64,000 bases of DNA, from assembly GCA_002480645.1 (NCBI GenBank), contig DLCN01000009.1, forward strand, positions 186,001 to 250,000. Reading direction: 5' to 3'. The notes under the pieces are model-generated. The model saw only the letters and a program-made list of their open reading frames with translations. It was not told the origin of the DNA and made no database searches. This DNA is from Balneolaceae bacterium UBA7797. Lineage in GTDB: Bacteria; Bacteroidota; Rhodothermia; Balneolales; Balneolaceae. Position 1 is the stretch's first letter. Each line of letters starts with the position of its first letter. Position numbers and translations under genes: made by a program. Below, piece after piece: positions 9,199 to 17,902 of this stretch.

Positions 9199-9225
9199 TT
9201 ATCGTGCCGGACAAGCGTGAACTTA
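9199..9225 (-). promoter_or_regulatory. Candidate sigma-28 promoter for Aer-like copy 3
   Basis: On the minus strand TAAG (9225-9222), 15 bases, then CACGATAA (9206-9199). It matches six of eight -10 positions and three of four -35 positions of the TAAA-N15-GCCGATAA consensus, about 98 bases before the start codon. Confidence 0.4.
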
Positions 9226-9345
9226 ATAGGGTAGTTGGTTTCAGCTTCTTTACTTATAGAATCAGAGATGCTTCCTAAGCAGTAACTGAATGTTACCGAG
9301 TAAGATAGCCGGTAATAGCTGAAATATTAGAAATGCGATCTGTAT

Positions 9346-10392
9346 CTATTTAGGAAAGCATAAAGAGAACGAAATACCTTCCGACGCAGAATTTTCCGTT
9401 AAAAAGATGGCCCCGCCGAATTGTTCGGCGTGTAGCATGGCCGTAGTTAAGCCAATGCCCAGATTCTCAGCTTTGGTTGTTACAAACGGACTAAAGATCC
9501 GGTCAACTACCTCATCCGGAATTACTCTTCCGGTGTTTGTGATCTTGATAAATGTATCGGGATGGATCTCAATAAAGATCTTGTCCTCTTCTCCGGTGGC
9601 GTTATCAACCGCATTCTGAATGAGGGCTTCCAGGATCTTTTCAACATTGATCTTACTGCCGCGAAATGAAGCGTTATCCTTCGACTGATAAAAACTGATC
9701 TTTTTTCGGATGTGAGCCGGATAATTTTTCAGGATCTGGTAGATGATCTTCTGAATGTCGTTGCTTTGAGGGCTCTGGTCCTCATCATTCTCTTCAATAT
9801 GATATAAGGTCTCCAATTCATCGAGAATAGCGATAAGCCGATCTACCCCACCCTGAATACTCTCGATGCGTTTGATCAGATCGGGATCCTGATTTTCTTC
9901 TTCAAGTAAATGAAGAAATCCTTCTACCCCCGTTAATGGGGAACGGAACCGGTGTAACATTACGGAGATCATACTTTTCCAGCCATTCAGTGATTGGCGG
10001 TCTGGAATGATGGTCCGCGGTTTCAGTTCAAATTTCGTGTGACGTTTATTTTCCCAGAGAAAGGGTGTTTTGAATACGGAGTACCATTTTCCATTAAAAT
10101 AAGCGACGGGCTCCTGTGCTACTTCTTTTCCAAATAACTGAACGATATCACCAATTGGTTTGCCAAACATGGGTACATCAAGATCAGCAGCAGGATTGAA
10201 ATACTGGATCTCTTCAGTGATGCTGTCGACGATAAGAACCGGATGTGGAATGTCGGATATGAAGGTTTGAATAATATCCATCTGCTCAGATTTGGTATCA
10301 GGCATATAGTAATCAAGAAATTGCTCAGATTCCTGAATTAATTCCTCTTCAGGCCAGGCATGTAGCTGCTGCTTTAAAAGTCTCATAAACAT
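9346..10392 (-). CDS. Sensor histidine kinase, FlrB/FleS-like
   Basis: Cytoplasmic kinase of 348 residues with no transmembrane helix. An N-terminal PAS-like segment (about 40-110) precedes the phosphoacceptor helix, MLHRFRSPLTGVEGF, with His147 as acceptor. The ATPase domain has an N-box (ILEALIQNAVDNA), a G1 box altered to NTGRVIPDEV, the F-box IFSPFVTTKAENLGIGL and a closing GISFSLCFPK. This soluble, single-PAS layout matches FlrB/FleS kinases that phosphorylate sigma-54 activators of flagellar genes. It sits directly beside the sigma-54 promoter of the flgB operon, and an FlrC-like regulator lies at 48626. The pairing is inferred, because the two genes are 38 kb apart. Confidence 0.8.
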   Translation of the reverse strand: MFMRLLKQQLHAWPEEELIQESEQFLDYYMPDTKSEQMDIIQTFISDIPHPVLIVDSITEEIQYFNPAADLDVPMFGKPIGDIVQLFGKEVAQEPVAYFNGKWYSVFKTPFLWENKRHTKFELKPRTIIPDRQSLNGWKSMISVMLHRFRSPLTGVEGFLHLLEEENQDPDLIKRIESIQGGVDRLIAILDELETLYHIEENDEDQSPQSNDIQKIIYQILKNYPAHIRKKISFYQSKDNASFRGSKINVEKILEALIQNAVDNATGEEDKIFIEIHPDTFIKITNTGRVIPDEVVDRIFSPFVTTKAENLGIGLTTAMLHAEQFGGAIFLTENSASEGISFSLCFPK

Positions 10393-10419
10393 CGGTTTTC
10401 TAATGGGTCACAACAGTGG

Positions 10420-10446
10420 TTATCAGCCCAAAATGGATTTTCTTAA
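10420..10446 (-). promoter_or_regulatory. Weak candidate sigma-28 promoter for the FlrB-like kinase
   Basis: On the minus strand TTAAG near 10446, then GCTGATAA (10427-10420), one base from GCCGATAA. The spacing is 14-15 bases depending on the -35 chosen. It lies 28 bases from the start codon. Confidence 0.3.
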
Positions 10447-10568
10447 GCGATTTACAGAAAAAAACAGCGGAAAATTTTGCCATTTCGGTGGTCAATAATA
10501 CTCCGGTTCTAAAAGAAAGATCCCGTCATTTAATAAAAAGAAGCATAATGAAGGCGAATACGTGAAGG

Positions 10569-10583
10569 TGGCATATTAATTGC
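10569..10583 (+). promoter_or_regulatory. Sigma-54 promoter of the flgB operon
   Basis: TGGCAT-A-TTAA-TTGC matches the sigma-54 consensus TGGCAC-N5-TTGC with the invariant GG (10570-71) and GC (10582-83) exactly 12 bases apart. It is 38 bases upstream of the flgB start codon. The window encodes a GAFTGA-bearing activator that could act here. Confidence 0.82.
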
Positions 10584-10621
10584 GTTTCGGCATCTGAAAA
10601 ACTCAAACGCTGAAAGAAATC

Positions 10622-10966
10622 ATGAAATTAATAGACAATAGTCACAGTCAGGTTCTTAACAATGCAATGGATGCGTATTCATTGCGGCAGAAGATCACTG
10701 CTACCAATATTGCCAATGCCGACACACCCGGATATACCCGTAGAGAAGTCAATTTCGAAAATGAACTACAGCAGGCACAGTCATCCGGTGGAGCCGGCGC
10801 AATGAAAGGCACCAATCCATCTATTGAGATCACTGAAGAATCCGTGATCCTGGAAAATGAAATGATCGAAATGGCCGATACGCAAATGAGAGTACAGCTT
10901 GTGACCCGCTCCCTTCGCCATCATTTCGATCTGTTAAGAACCGGAATTACAGGTATTAACCGATAA
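10622..10966 (+). CDS. flgB: Flagellar proximal rod protein FlgB
   Basis: Axial rod subunit of 114 residues, exported through the flagellar type III apparatus and assembled near FliE. The N-terminal rod motif ITATNIANADTPGYTRREV and the C-terminal helix MADTQMRVQLVTRSLRHHFDLLRTGI are diagnostic. It is shorter than many FlgB proteins (around 130) but complete at both ends. It is first in a long plus-strand operon, 38 bases behind a sigma-54 site, with a GAAAGAAA-type purine stretch before the ATG. Confidence 0.95.
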   Translation: MKLIDNSHSQVLNNAMDAYSLRQKITATNIANADTPGYTRREVNFENELQQAQSSGGAGAMKGTNPSIEITEESVILENEMIEMADTQMRVQLVTRSLRHHFDLLRTGITGINR

Positions 10967-10977
10967 TTGTACGAATA

Positions 10978-11478
10978 ATGATCGCAGATAGAATTTCATC
11001 CACTTTTCAAACCGCCGCACAGGGCTTAGCCGTTCAACGCGAGCGCATCAATATCGCTTCGCAGAACATTGCGAATGCCCGAACTTCATCACCCGTAGGT
11101 TCTACTAATGTTTATCGGCCCAAAACCGTACAAACTATAGGGCCGGAACAATCTGATTTTATGAGTGTGCTGAAGGAAAGTGTTTCCGGCTTAAAAACAA
11201 CGAATTCCAAACACCTCGGATCGAACGCAGATCTGCTGAATCAGGATAAAGGCCCGGTGGGACTTGGCCCTGATTACGTAGTAGCTGAGGAAGAACGATT
11301 CAGATATGAATACGATCCAAATCATCCTGATGCTGATGAGAATGGGATGGTTCGTTATCCGGATGTGGACATGGTACAGGAAATGGCCGAATTGGTAAGC
11401 GCGAACCGACTGTATGAAGCAAATCTGAGCAGCATTCAGGCAGAAAAAGAAATGATTAAACGTTCAATGGAGATCTAA
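10978..11478 (+). CDS. flgC: Flagellar rod protein FlgC
   Basis: Second proximal rod subunit, 166 residues. The N-terminus carries RINIASQNIANARTSSP, and the C-terminus VDMVQEMAELVSANRLYEANL is the standard rod/hook helix. It begins 11 bases after flgB and is followed within 3 bases by a small gene, consistent with tight co-transcription. Confidence 0.95.
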   Translation: MIADRISSTFQTAAQGLAVQRERINIASQNIANARTSSPVGSTNVYRPKTVQTIGPEQSDFMSVLKESVSGLKTTNSKHLGSNADLLNQDKGPVGLGPDYVVAEEERFRYEYDPNHPDADENGMVRYPDVDMVQEMAELVSANRLYEANLSSIQAEKEMIKRSMEI

Positions 11479-11481
11479 AAA

Positions 11482-11712
11482 ATGACACCGATCAATACTG
11501 TTCATCCCCAGCAAACAATCACACAACTAAACCGGGTTACCAACCTGAGACAGGCCGCCGCCTCACCTGATATTCCAAAACTTACACAGGATGAAAGCAA
11601 CCTGATCCAGGAAAAATTCATGCCGGCAAAAGACATGAATCTTTATACCAACGATGGCCGCATTAATGTGCAACCGCAGGCACGTGGCTTAAATATAGAC
11701 ACCAGAATTTAA
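11482..11712 (+). CDS. Small uncharacterised protein between flgC and fliE
   Basis: 76 residues, begins 3 bases after flgC and ends 30 bases before fliE. I do not recognise a family. The first half is polar and Gln/Asn-rich, and the second carries LTQDESNLIQEKF and ends in GRINVQPQARGLNIDTRI, a pattern that looks like a short docking or rod-associated peptide. There is no signal peptide or membrane segment. Its position inside the basal-body operon and the absence of any overlap suggest a genuine flagellar accessory protein. The function is unknown. Confidence 0.65.
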   Translation: MTPINTVHPQQTITQLNRVTNLRQAAASPDIPKLTQDESNLIQEKFMPAKDMNLYTNDGRINVQPQARGLNIDTRI

Positions 11713-11742
11713 TTAAAAGAGTAGCGAAACAGGAGCAACATC

Positions 11743-12156
11743 ATGATCTCAAATCCGGCAGAAATTTCAGGCTTTTTAGGAAATTTACAGCAGCAGGCAG
11801 TGGGTAATGCGCGGAAAGCAATGAATGGGGATATGGGTAATTTTTCCACCCCTGGGCTTATCAATCGGTCGGGGCCATTAACAGGAAATCCGGAAAGTGA
11901 TTCCCGCCATTTTGATATAGAAGTAGGGCAGGTTGGAGAGTCATTCTCTCAGGCACTTCAAAAAGCTATTCAGGGAGTAGATAATACTATGAAGACCTCA
12001 GATAAAGGGGTTCAGGATTTTGTGTCCGGAAAAACCGACAACATCCACGAAGTGATGATCAATATGCAGCGGGCCCAGCTTAGTTTCCAGCTTCTCACTC
12101 AGGTTAGAAATAAAGCGATAGAGACCTATAACGAAATAAGCAGAATGCAAATCTAG
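11743..12156 (+). CDS. fliE: Flagellar hook-basal body adaptor FliE
   Basis: FliE connects the MS ring to the rod and is the first rod component exported. The C-terminal half is typical: SFSQALQKAIQGVDN, then the DNIHEVMINMQRAQLSFQLL and RNKAIETYNEISRMQI helices. At 137 residues it is longer than the usual 100-110 because of an N-terminal extension of about 45 polar residues. A strong AGGAGC ribosome site precedes the ATG. It is followed 9 bases later by fliF. Confidence 0.94.
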   Translation: MISNPAEISGFLGNLQQQAVGNARKAMNGDMGNFSTPGLINRSGPLTGNPESDSRHFDIEVGQVGESFSQALQKAIQGVDNTMKTSDKGVQDFVSGKTDNIHEVMINMQRAQLSFQLLTQVRNKAIETYNEISRMQI

Positions 12157-12165
12157 GACACCTAA

Positions 12166-13800
12166 ATGAACAAGTTTTTAGAACAATTTCAGGAATTTTT
12201 TGGCCCCTTAAGCCCGGCTCAGCGTGTCATGTTTGTCGCGCTGATCTTGTTGATTCTATCCATCATGGGTGGTGTGTTGTATTGGTCGCAACAGGAAGAT
12301 GAGATGCTGTTATTCGGCTCCCTTCAGCCTGAAGTGGCACAACAGATCATTGATGAATTAGACAATCAGGGGGTTAAATACAGAATTGGTGAAGGCGGAG
12401 ATGCCATTTATGTACCGGCGAATGATGTACACGAACTACGTCTTGCCATGGCACCGATCACCGGTGGAGCTGGCTCTGATATAAAAGGGTACGAGCTTTT
12501 CGATACCAACGCGTTAGGTATGACCGATTTTATGCAAGAGGTAAATAAGAAGAGAGCATTGGAGGGAGAACTGGCACGATCTATAAATAGTCTGGAGCAG
12601 GTGGAATACACTCGAATTCACCTGGTATTGCCTGAACGTTCTCCTTTCATGGAAACGGCAGTGGAAGCATCCGCATCTGTCATCCTTAATATTAAACCGG
12701 GCAAATCACTGACTCCCGATCAGATCGACGGGATCACTGCGTTGATCGCCGGTAGTGTGGAGGAATTAGAAGCCGGGAATGTAACGGTGATCGATCAGGC
12801 CGGTAACCGGTTAACCGAAGAAATAGATTACGATTCAGAAGTAGCTTTTGGAACCACACAAATGCAGCTCCGTCAGAAAACGGAAGCGTATCTTACCGAA
12901 CGAGGTCAAACCATGCTGGATCGGGTGTTAGGTGCCGGGAACAGTATTCTCCGGGTTTCTGTTGAACACAATTTTGACCGACTGATCCGGGAATCAGACC
13001 TTATTGATCCGGACAGCCGTACCATCATTTCTGAAGAAAAGAGAGAACAGAGTAATAACGATGAAGTGATGGAGCCGGTTGAACGAAATGAATATACCCC
13101 GATAACTCAGCAAAACGCAGCCGTTGTGGTGGCAGCGAATGACAACCAATCACTGGTTCAGACCCGGAACTATGAGGTAAACCGAACAAGAGAAGTATTT
13201 GAAAAAACACAGGGAGAACTAAAAAATATCACTGCTTCGGTATTACTTAACTACAAAGAAGTACCCGAAGTGAATGAAGAAGGAGAGGAAGTAATGGTGC
13301 AAACACCATATACAGCCATGGAGGTTGAAGAATTCAGAGAGGCAGTTTCGCTGGCACTGGGTATAAAAGAAGACCGTGGTGACAAACTCACCATCAAACA
13401 AGTGGAGTTCTATGAACACCATTACGTGAGCGGCGATCAGTTTATCATGGATCAGCCTACCAGTATCAGCAATATCATCCGCTGGTCGGTCATTGGTGTA
13501 ACCTTCCTGGTGATCGTATTTATGATCAATGGAATTCGCAAGAAAGTTGGTCAGGTTGATGATCTGACGATCATGAGCGACTTCGATCCGGGTGAAGAAC
13601 AACTAGATGCAGCACCGGAACCAATTTCGTTGCCGGATATGAATGAGCCAGAGCCTCAACCGGAAATTGCTGCCGCTGAGCCACCTCAGGAAGAAGTGAA
13701 AGTATATAGTAAAACTGAGATCAAAGATTTTGTTGAGCTGAAACCAGCCCTTGCAGCTGAGATAATGAGAGCAATGGCCGACCCGGAAGCTCACTCCTAA
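12166..13800 (+). CDS. fliF: Flagellar MS-ring protein FliF
   Basis: Inner-membrane ring protein on which the motor and export gate assemble, 544 residues. Transmembrane helices lie at about 19-40 (MFVALILLILSIMGGVLYW) and about 441-463 (WSVIGVTFLVIVFMINGI). Between them are the periplasmic ring-building domains with VEYTRIHLVLPERSPF and IDGITALIAGSVEEL. The cytoplasmic tail ends in KDFVELKPALAAEIMRAMA, the FliG-binding segment. The order fliE-fliF-fliG is the usual one. Confidence 0.96.
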   Translation: MNKFLEQFQEFFGPLSPAQRVMFVALILLILSIMGGVLYWSQQEDEMLLFGSLQPEVAQQIIDELDNQGVKYRIGEGGDAIYVPANDVHELRLAMAPITGGAGSDIKGYELFDTNALGMTDFMQEVNKKRALEGELARSINSLEQVEYTRIHLVLPERSPFMETAVEASASVILNIKPGKSLTPDQIDGITALIAGSVEELEAGNVTVIDQAGNRLTEEIDYDSEVAFGTTQMQLRQKTEAYLTERGQTMLDRVLGAGNSILRVSVEHNFDRLIRESDLIDPDSRTIISEEKREQSNNDEVMEPVERNEYTPITQQNAAVVVAANDNQSLVQTRNYEVNRTREVFEKTQGELKNITASVLLNYKEVPEVNEEGEEVMVQTPYTAMEVEEFREAVSLALGIKEDRGDKLTIKQVEFYEHHYVSGDQFIMDQPTSISNIIRWSVIGVTFLVIVFMINGIRKKVGQVDDLTIMSDFDPGEEQLDAAPEPISLPDMNEPEPQPEIAAAEPPQEEVKVYSKTEIKDFVELKPALAAEIMRAMADPEAHS

Positions 13801-13827
13801 GTACAGAATTGGTAAATAAACAACGTC

Positions 13828-14832
13828 ATGAATACCATTGAAGATTTAACCGGAACCCAAAAAGCAGCGATCCTCATAATGAGTATCGGCTCCAAATCGG
13901 CTGCAGAGATGATGAAGTCTCTCACCGAGAAAGAGATCGAGAAGATCACACTGGAGATCGCCAGGATGCGCTCTGTAAAACCTGAGATCGTAGATGCGGT
14001 ACTTCAGGAATACTATACCCTAATGGAAGTGAAAAAGTACATGTTGAAAGGGGGTATGGAACATGCCGAAGAACTGTTATCCCATCTTGGAGCCGATAAC
14101 GAACAAATGCGTAAACGACTGAAGGCAGCTTCAGGCAGTAAAGTATTTGAAGAGTTTCAGGAAGCTAAGATCACACAGATCGCCAGTTTTATACAGAACG
14201 AACATCCACAGGTGGCAGCACTTATTTTTTCCCAGCTTCGAGTGGAAAAATCTGCTGAGATCCTGTCGCACCTCACTCCTGAATTACAAACCGAGATCGT
14301 GTATAGATTGGCAATGATGGATAAGATCTCGCATGAGGTAATTGAGGAAGTGGAAGAGGTGATCAAAGAATACATGGGTGGTATGGATACCATGGGCGAT
14401 CGTGTGAAAAGTGGTACAGCCATCGTGGCGCAGATGTTGAACGGCGCAGATATTTCGGTAGAACGTAATGTACTTTCCGGTATTCAGGAACGTGACGAAA
14501 ATGTAGCTCAGGAGATCAAAGAACAAATGTTCATGTTCGAGGATATCCTGCAATTCGACGATCGCACCATTCAGGTTATCATCGGCGAGATCGAAAAAGC
14601 AGATCTGGTTATGGGTCTGAAAGGGGTGATGGAAGAACTGGTGAACAAAATTCTGGGCAATATGTCGAGCAGAGCGGCAGACATGCTGCGTGAAGATATG
14701 GAAGCACTTGGGCCGGTGCCGCTTAAGGAAGTTAAAGACGCTCAGAACCGTATCATCAAAAAGATCAAAGAACTGGAAGATAAAGGTCAGATCACTACCC
14801 GTAAGGCTGGTGAAGAAGAAGTGGTTGAGTAA
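13828..14832 (+). CDS. fliG: Flagellar motor switch protein FliG
   Basis: Rotor protein of the C-ring, 334 residues. The N-terminal domain begins LTGTQKAAILIMSIG (FliF binding), the middle domain has NEHPQVAALIFSQL (the EHPQ patch that binds FliM), and the C-terminal torque helix contains FEDILQFDDRTIQVIIGEI and ILGNMSSRAADMLREDMEAL with the conserved charged residues. Nothing is missing. It lies 27 bases after fliF and 5 bases before fliH. Confidence 0.97.
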   Translation: MNTIEDLTGTQKAAILIMSIGSKSAAEMMKSLTEKEIEKITLEIARMRSVKPEIVDAVLQEYYTLMEVKKYMLKGGMEHAEELLSHLGADNEQMRKRLKAASGSKVFEEFQEAKITQIASFIQNEHPQVAALIFSQLRVEKSAEILSHLTPELQTEIVYRLAMMDKISHEVIEEVEEVIKEYMGGMDTMGDRVKSGTAIVAQMLNGADISVERNVLSGIQERDENVAQEIKEQMFMFEDILQFDDRTIQVIIGEIEKADLVMGLKGVMEELVNKILGNMSSRAADMLREDMEALGPVPLKEVKDAQNRIIKKIKELEDKGQITTRKAGEEEVVE

Positions 14833-14837
14833 GCACT

Positions 14838-15533
14838 ATGGGCTCGCAACGTATTTTAGATAACACCCAGGTTAATTGGTTCGAAGGAGACGTGAACCGA
14901 CTCAGCTACCAGATGATCTTCGACGATCAGGAGTTTGAGGAGCCGGTTACTGAAGAACAACCCGTAGAAGAGGAAATCGATGTTGCCGCATTACTGGAAG
15001 AAAACAATGCAGAATGGCAACAAAAACTGGATGAGGCCAAAGAAGAATATTATCAAAGTGGTTTTGATGAAGGCTTTGAAAAAGGACTGGCAGAGGCACG
15101 GGCAGAATTAGATGCCAAGCTTCAGGTGTTGGCTCAGGCACTGGAAGCCGGACAGAAAAAATGGGAAGAACAACAGAATATGCTCAATTCCGGTATGATG
15201 GAAGTGGCATTTTCAATGGCGGAGTCGATCCTCAATGTTCCCGTCGAAGATCCGGCTGTAAGTGCCCATCTGGAAGAAAAGCTGGGAAGGTTGTTACAGC
15301 AAGTTGACGAAGTGACCAAACCGGTCCTCATTATCTCAGAATCCGACATGGAGATGATCGGGCAAATTGTTAAAGAGTATGCACCGAATACCAACATAGT
15401 GATCCGGGCAGAAAAACAATGCAACCCGGGAGAATTTATACTGGAAACCAATGAGGAAACGCTGGTATTTAAATTCACGGAAATGCTGAAAGAGTTTAAA
15501 TCCACGCTAAATCTGCCCACATGGAAAGCGTAG
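14838..15533 (+). CDS. fliH: Flagellar export ATPase regulator FliH
   Basis: 231-residue cytoplasmic stator of the export ATPase. The central YYQSGFDEGFEKGLAEARAE carries the small-residue heptads seen in FliH, and the C-terminal domain (VAFSMAESILNVPVE onward, to about 225) matches the FliH/YscL fold. The N-terminal acidic segment is variable in the family. The gene overlaps the start of fliI by 13 bases, supporting translational coupling. Confidence 0.9.
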   Translation: MGSQRILDNTQVNWFEGDVNRLSYQMIFDDQEFEEPVTEEQPVEEEIDVAALLEENNAEWQQKLDEAKEEYYQSGFDEGFEKGLAEARAELDAKLQVLAQALEAGQKKWEEQQNMLNSGMMEVAFSMAESILNVPVEDPAVSAHLEEKLGRLLQQVDEVTKPVLIISESDMEMIGQIVKEYAPNTNIVIRAEKQCNPGEFILETNEETLVFKFTEMLKEFKSTLNLPTWKA

Positions 15534-16858
15534 AAAAAACAACAGCGCTGGCCACTAATCTGGCATTGGTAAAACAACAATTGGGCAGCAACATCCGAAA
15601 GGTGAAACGCTACGGAAAACTTTCATCCATTGTAGGGAATATACTGGAATGTACAGGACTGGAAGCGAGCGTGGGCGAGATGTATGGAATTCATACCATT
15701 ATGGGAACCATAGTTCCTGCTGAAGTTGTCGGCTTAAAAGATGGAAAGACGTTGCTTATGCCTTTTGATCGTGTGGTAGGAATGAAAGCCGGGTGCACGG
15801 TGGAAAGTATGGGACAATCTCTGAATGTACCGGTAGGTCCCGGATTATTGGGAAGAGTTGTTGATACCAATGGAGATCCGATCGATGATAAAGGCCCCAT
15901 CCATGCTCAAACTACTCAACCGGTTTACAACGACCCGCCTTCTCCACTCGACCGCAGCCCTATTGATGACATCATGTTCACAGGAGTGCGTGCACTCGAT
16001 GCTTTAAATACTGTCGGTACCGGTCAGCGTATTGGTTTATTCGCAGGTTCCGGGGTAGGAAAAAGCGTATTGATGGGAATGATCGCCAAAAATTCATCGG
16101 CAGATATAAATGTGATCGCGTTGATCGGTGAACGTGGACGTGAGGTTCAGGAATTCATTTTTGATACGCTAGGTGAAGAAGGTTTGGCTAAATCTGTGGT
16201 TGTAGCGGCAACATCAGATACAGCGGCTATGAGTCGGGTAAAAGGGGCTTTTACCGCAACAGCGATCGCTGAATATTTCCGGGATCAGGGGAAAAATGTA
16301 CTATTGATGATGGACTCGGTTACCCGTGTTGCAATGGCGCAGAGAGAGATCGGGTTAGCTTCAGGTGAACCACCTACCACCAAAGGATACACACCAAGTG
16401 TGTTTACCATTTTACCGAAATTACTAGAGCGTCCCGGAAAGACCAGGAAGGGAAGCATCACCGGTCTATATACCGTACTCGTTGATAATGACGACATGAA
16501 TGAACCGATCGCAGATGCAGTTCGCTCCATTCTGGATGGCCACATCGTACTTTCGCGGCGTCTGGCTCATAAAAATCACTACCCGGCGATCGATATTTTG
16601 GAAAGTATTTCTCGTGTGATGGCAAAAATTGTCACTAAAGAGGAAAGAATGATCGCTATGAAAGCCCGGGAATTACTGGCTACCTACCGCGAAGCAGAGG
16701 ATTTGATCAATATTGGGGCCTATGTGAAGGGTTCTAACCCAAAAATTGATGAATCCATAAAAAAACATCCGGCTTTGGAATCATTTTTGATACAGGATAT
16801 GAACGAAACCGACTTCAGTGAAAACCTTTGGGCCAAGCTGAAGAGCATCATAGACTAA
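15521..16858 (+). CDS. fliI: Flagellum-specific export ATPase FliI
   Basis: Hexameric ATPase of the flagellar export apparatus, 445 residues. The Walker A motif is FAGSGVGKSVLMG at about 182-194, the Walker B VLLMMDSVTRVAMAQREIGL, and the GERGREVQEFI loop is present. All are typical of FliI/SctN and close to F1-beta. The start overlaps fliH by 13 bases. It is followed 13 bases later by fliJ, the usual order. Confidence 0.97.
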   Translation: MESVEKTTALATNLALVKQQLGSNIRKVKRYGKLSSIVGNILECTGLEASVGEMYGIHTIMGTIVPAEVVGLKDGKTLLMPFDRVVGMKAGCTVESMGQSLNVPVGPGLLGRVVDTNGDPIDDKGPIHAQTTQPVYNDPPSPLDRSPIDDIMFTGVRALDALNTVGTGQRIGLFAGSGVGKSVLMGMIAKNSSADINVIALIGERGREVQEFIFDTLGEEGLAKSVVVAATSDTAAMSRVKGAFTATAIAEYFRDQGKNVLLMMDSVTRVAMAQREIGLASGEPPTTKGYTPSVFTILPKLLERPGKTRKGSITGLYTVLVDNDDMNEPIADAVRSILDGHIVLSRRLAHKNHYPAIDILESISRVMAKIVTKEERMIAMKARELLATYREAEDLINIGAYVKGSNPKIDESIKKHPALESFLIQDMNETDFSENLWAKLKSIID

Positions 16859-16871
16859 CAGAACTTGTACC

Positions 16872-17300
16872 ATGAAATTTAAATTCTCGCTGGAACCTGT
16901 ATTAAAAGTTAGAAAGCATCAGGAGCAGTTACAGAAACAGAAGCTGGCTGAGCAGGTAAGTAAAAAGAATGAGATCAACCATCTCAGAAATAATGTTCAA
17001 GGGTCGTTAGAGGAATACCTGAATACATCGAATGCTGCAGAGGTAACGAACATTCAGGTGATCAAACGTCATTCCACCCATCTCGAGCAGGTACATAAAA
17101 GAATGGAAGACCTGCGGGTACAAATGGAAAAAGTAGATGAGAAGGTTTCTGAAGAGCGTCTGAAACTCGCTGATGCTCACAAGAAGCTACACATCTTGGA
17201 TAAGTTGAAAGAGGGCGAGCACGCTAATTATATGACAAACAGCGCCCGTGAAGAACAGAAATTTATGGATGAAATATCCTCCCAATCGTATAGCAGGTAA
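16872..17300 (+). CDS. fliJ: Flagellar export chaperone-like protein FliJ
   Basis: 142-residue two-helix coiled coil. The opening MKFKFSLEPVLKVRKHQEQLQKQKL is characteristic of FliJ, and the rest is charged helix without domains. FliJ sits in the centre of the FliI ring and activates export. The position between fliI and a MotE-like gene, followed by fliK, is the common arrangement. Confidence 0.9.
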   Translation: MKFKFSLEPVLKVRKHQEQLQKQKLAEQVSKKNEINHLRNNVQGSLEEYLNTSNAAEVTNIQVIKRHSTHLEQVHKRMEDLRVQMEKVDEKVSEERLKLADAHKKLHILDKLKEGEHANYMTNSAREEQKFMDEISSQSYSR

Positions 17301-17305
17301 TAGAA

Positions 17306-17902
17306 ATGGATAAAGGAGATATCATAAAACTAGCCGGATTATTAATTGTACCCGTGATCGTATTTACGGTAGCCATGTACTTTTTGTATCCGGTGATCAG
17401 CAAAGATAAATACGAACGTATAGCAGAGAATTTTGAGCGCAAACAAAACGGGTTGCCACCACTGCCGGATGTAGATTCGCTCGTGGTTTCAGATTCACTA
17501 AATGTAGATGGCGAAGCAAAACCGGAGATCAACAGCGATACGTTAACGGTGGATATGCTGGATGCGATTCTGGCCCAGCAGGAAGTGAAACAAAACAACC
17601 CGTTGAAACCTGTTGTAGATAGTTTAAATGCCGTAATTGCAAACCTGGAGAAACAACTGGAAGAGGAAAAAAAGAAAGCCAGTTCGTTAGTGGAGGAGAC
17701 AAAAAATCAGGAAGAATTTGCCGTTCGGGTAAAAAGTCTGCTGAATCTGGAAGAAAATGAATTAGCTCCCATCCTTGATAAAATGAGTAGTAAGCAACTG
17801 GTGAAACTGTACAACAGCGGCGGGTCAACTCAAAGAGAAAAGATATTACGATCGCTGAACAGCGAAAAAGCTGCCCGGCTCATGACTGAGGTTATGTTAT
17901 GA
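17306..17902 (+). CDS. MotE/YlxF-like flagellar membrane protein
   Basis: 198 residues with one N-terminal transmembrane helix (about 7-27, LAGLLIVPVIVFTVAMYFL), a polar linker, a coiled coil (about 108-145) and a C-terminal segment, LAPILDKMSSKQLVKLYNSG and ILRSLNSEKAARLMTEVML, that resembles the MgtE N-terminal domain found in MotE/YlxF. In other bacteria this gene sits between fliJ and fliK, as here, and supports stator or hook assembly. It overlaps the fliK start by 4 bases (ATGA). The role is inferred from position and architecture. Confidence 0.75.
   Translation: MDKGDIIKLAGLLIVPVIVFTVAMYFLYPVISKDKYERIAENFERKQNGLPPLPDVDSLVVSDSLNVDGEAKPEINSDTLTVDMLDAILAQQEVKQNNPLKPVVDSLNAVIANLEKQLEEEKKKASSLVEETKNQEEFAVRVKSLLNLEENELAPILDKMSSKQLVKLYNSGGSTQREKILRSLNSEKAARLMTEVML

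Noticed and set aside
9293..9315. TTACCG/CGGTAA inverted repeat near the end of the FlrB-like kinase gene
   Set aside because: Only six base pairs with a loose loop and no T tract; too weak to call a terminator.
14092..14099. Perfect GCCGATAA inside fliG
   Set aside because: In the middle of a conserved coding region with no gene start downstream; a chance match.
15134..15580. 148-codon minus-strand frame opposite fliH
   Set aside because: Shadow of fliH and the fliI start; Ser/Cys-rich translation typical of antisense frames.
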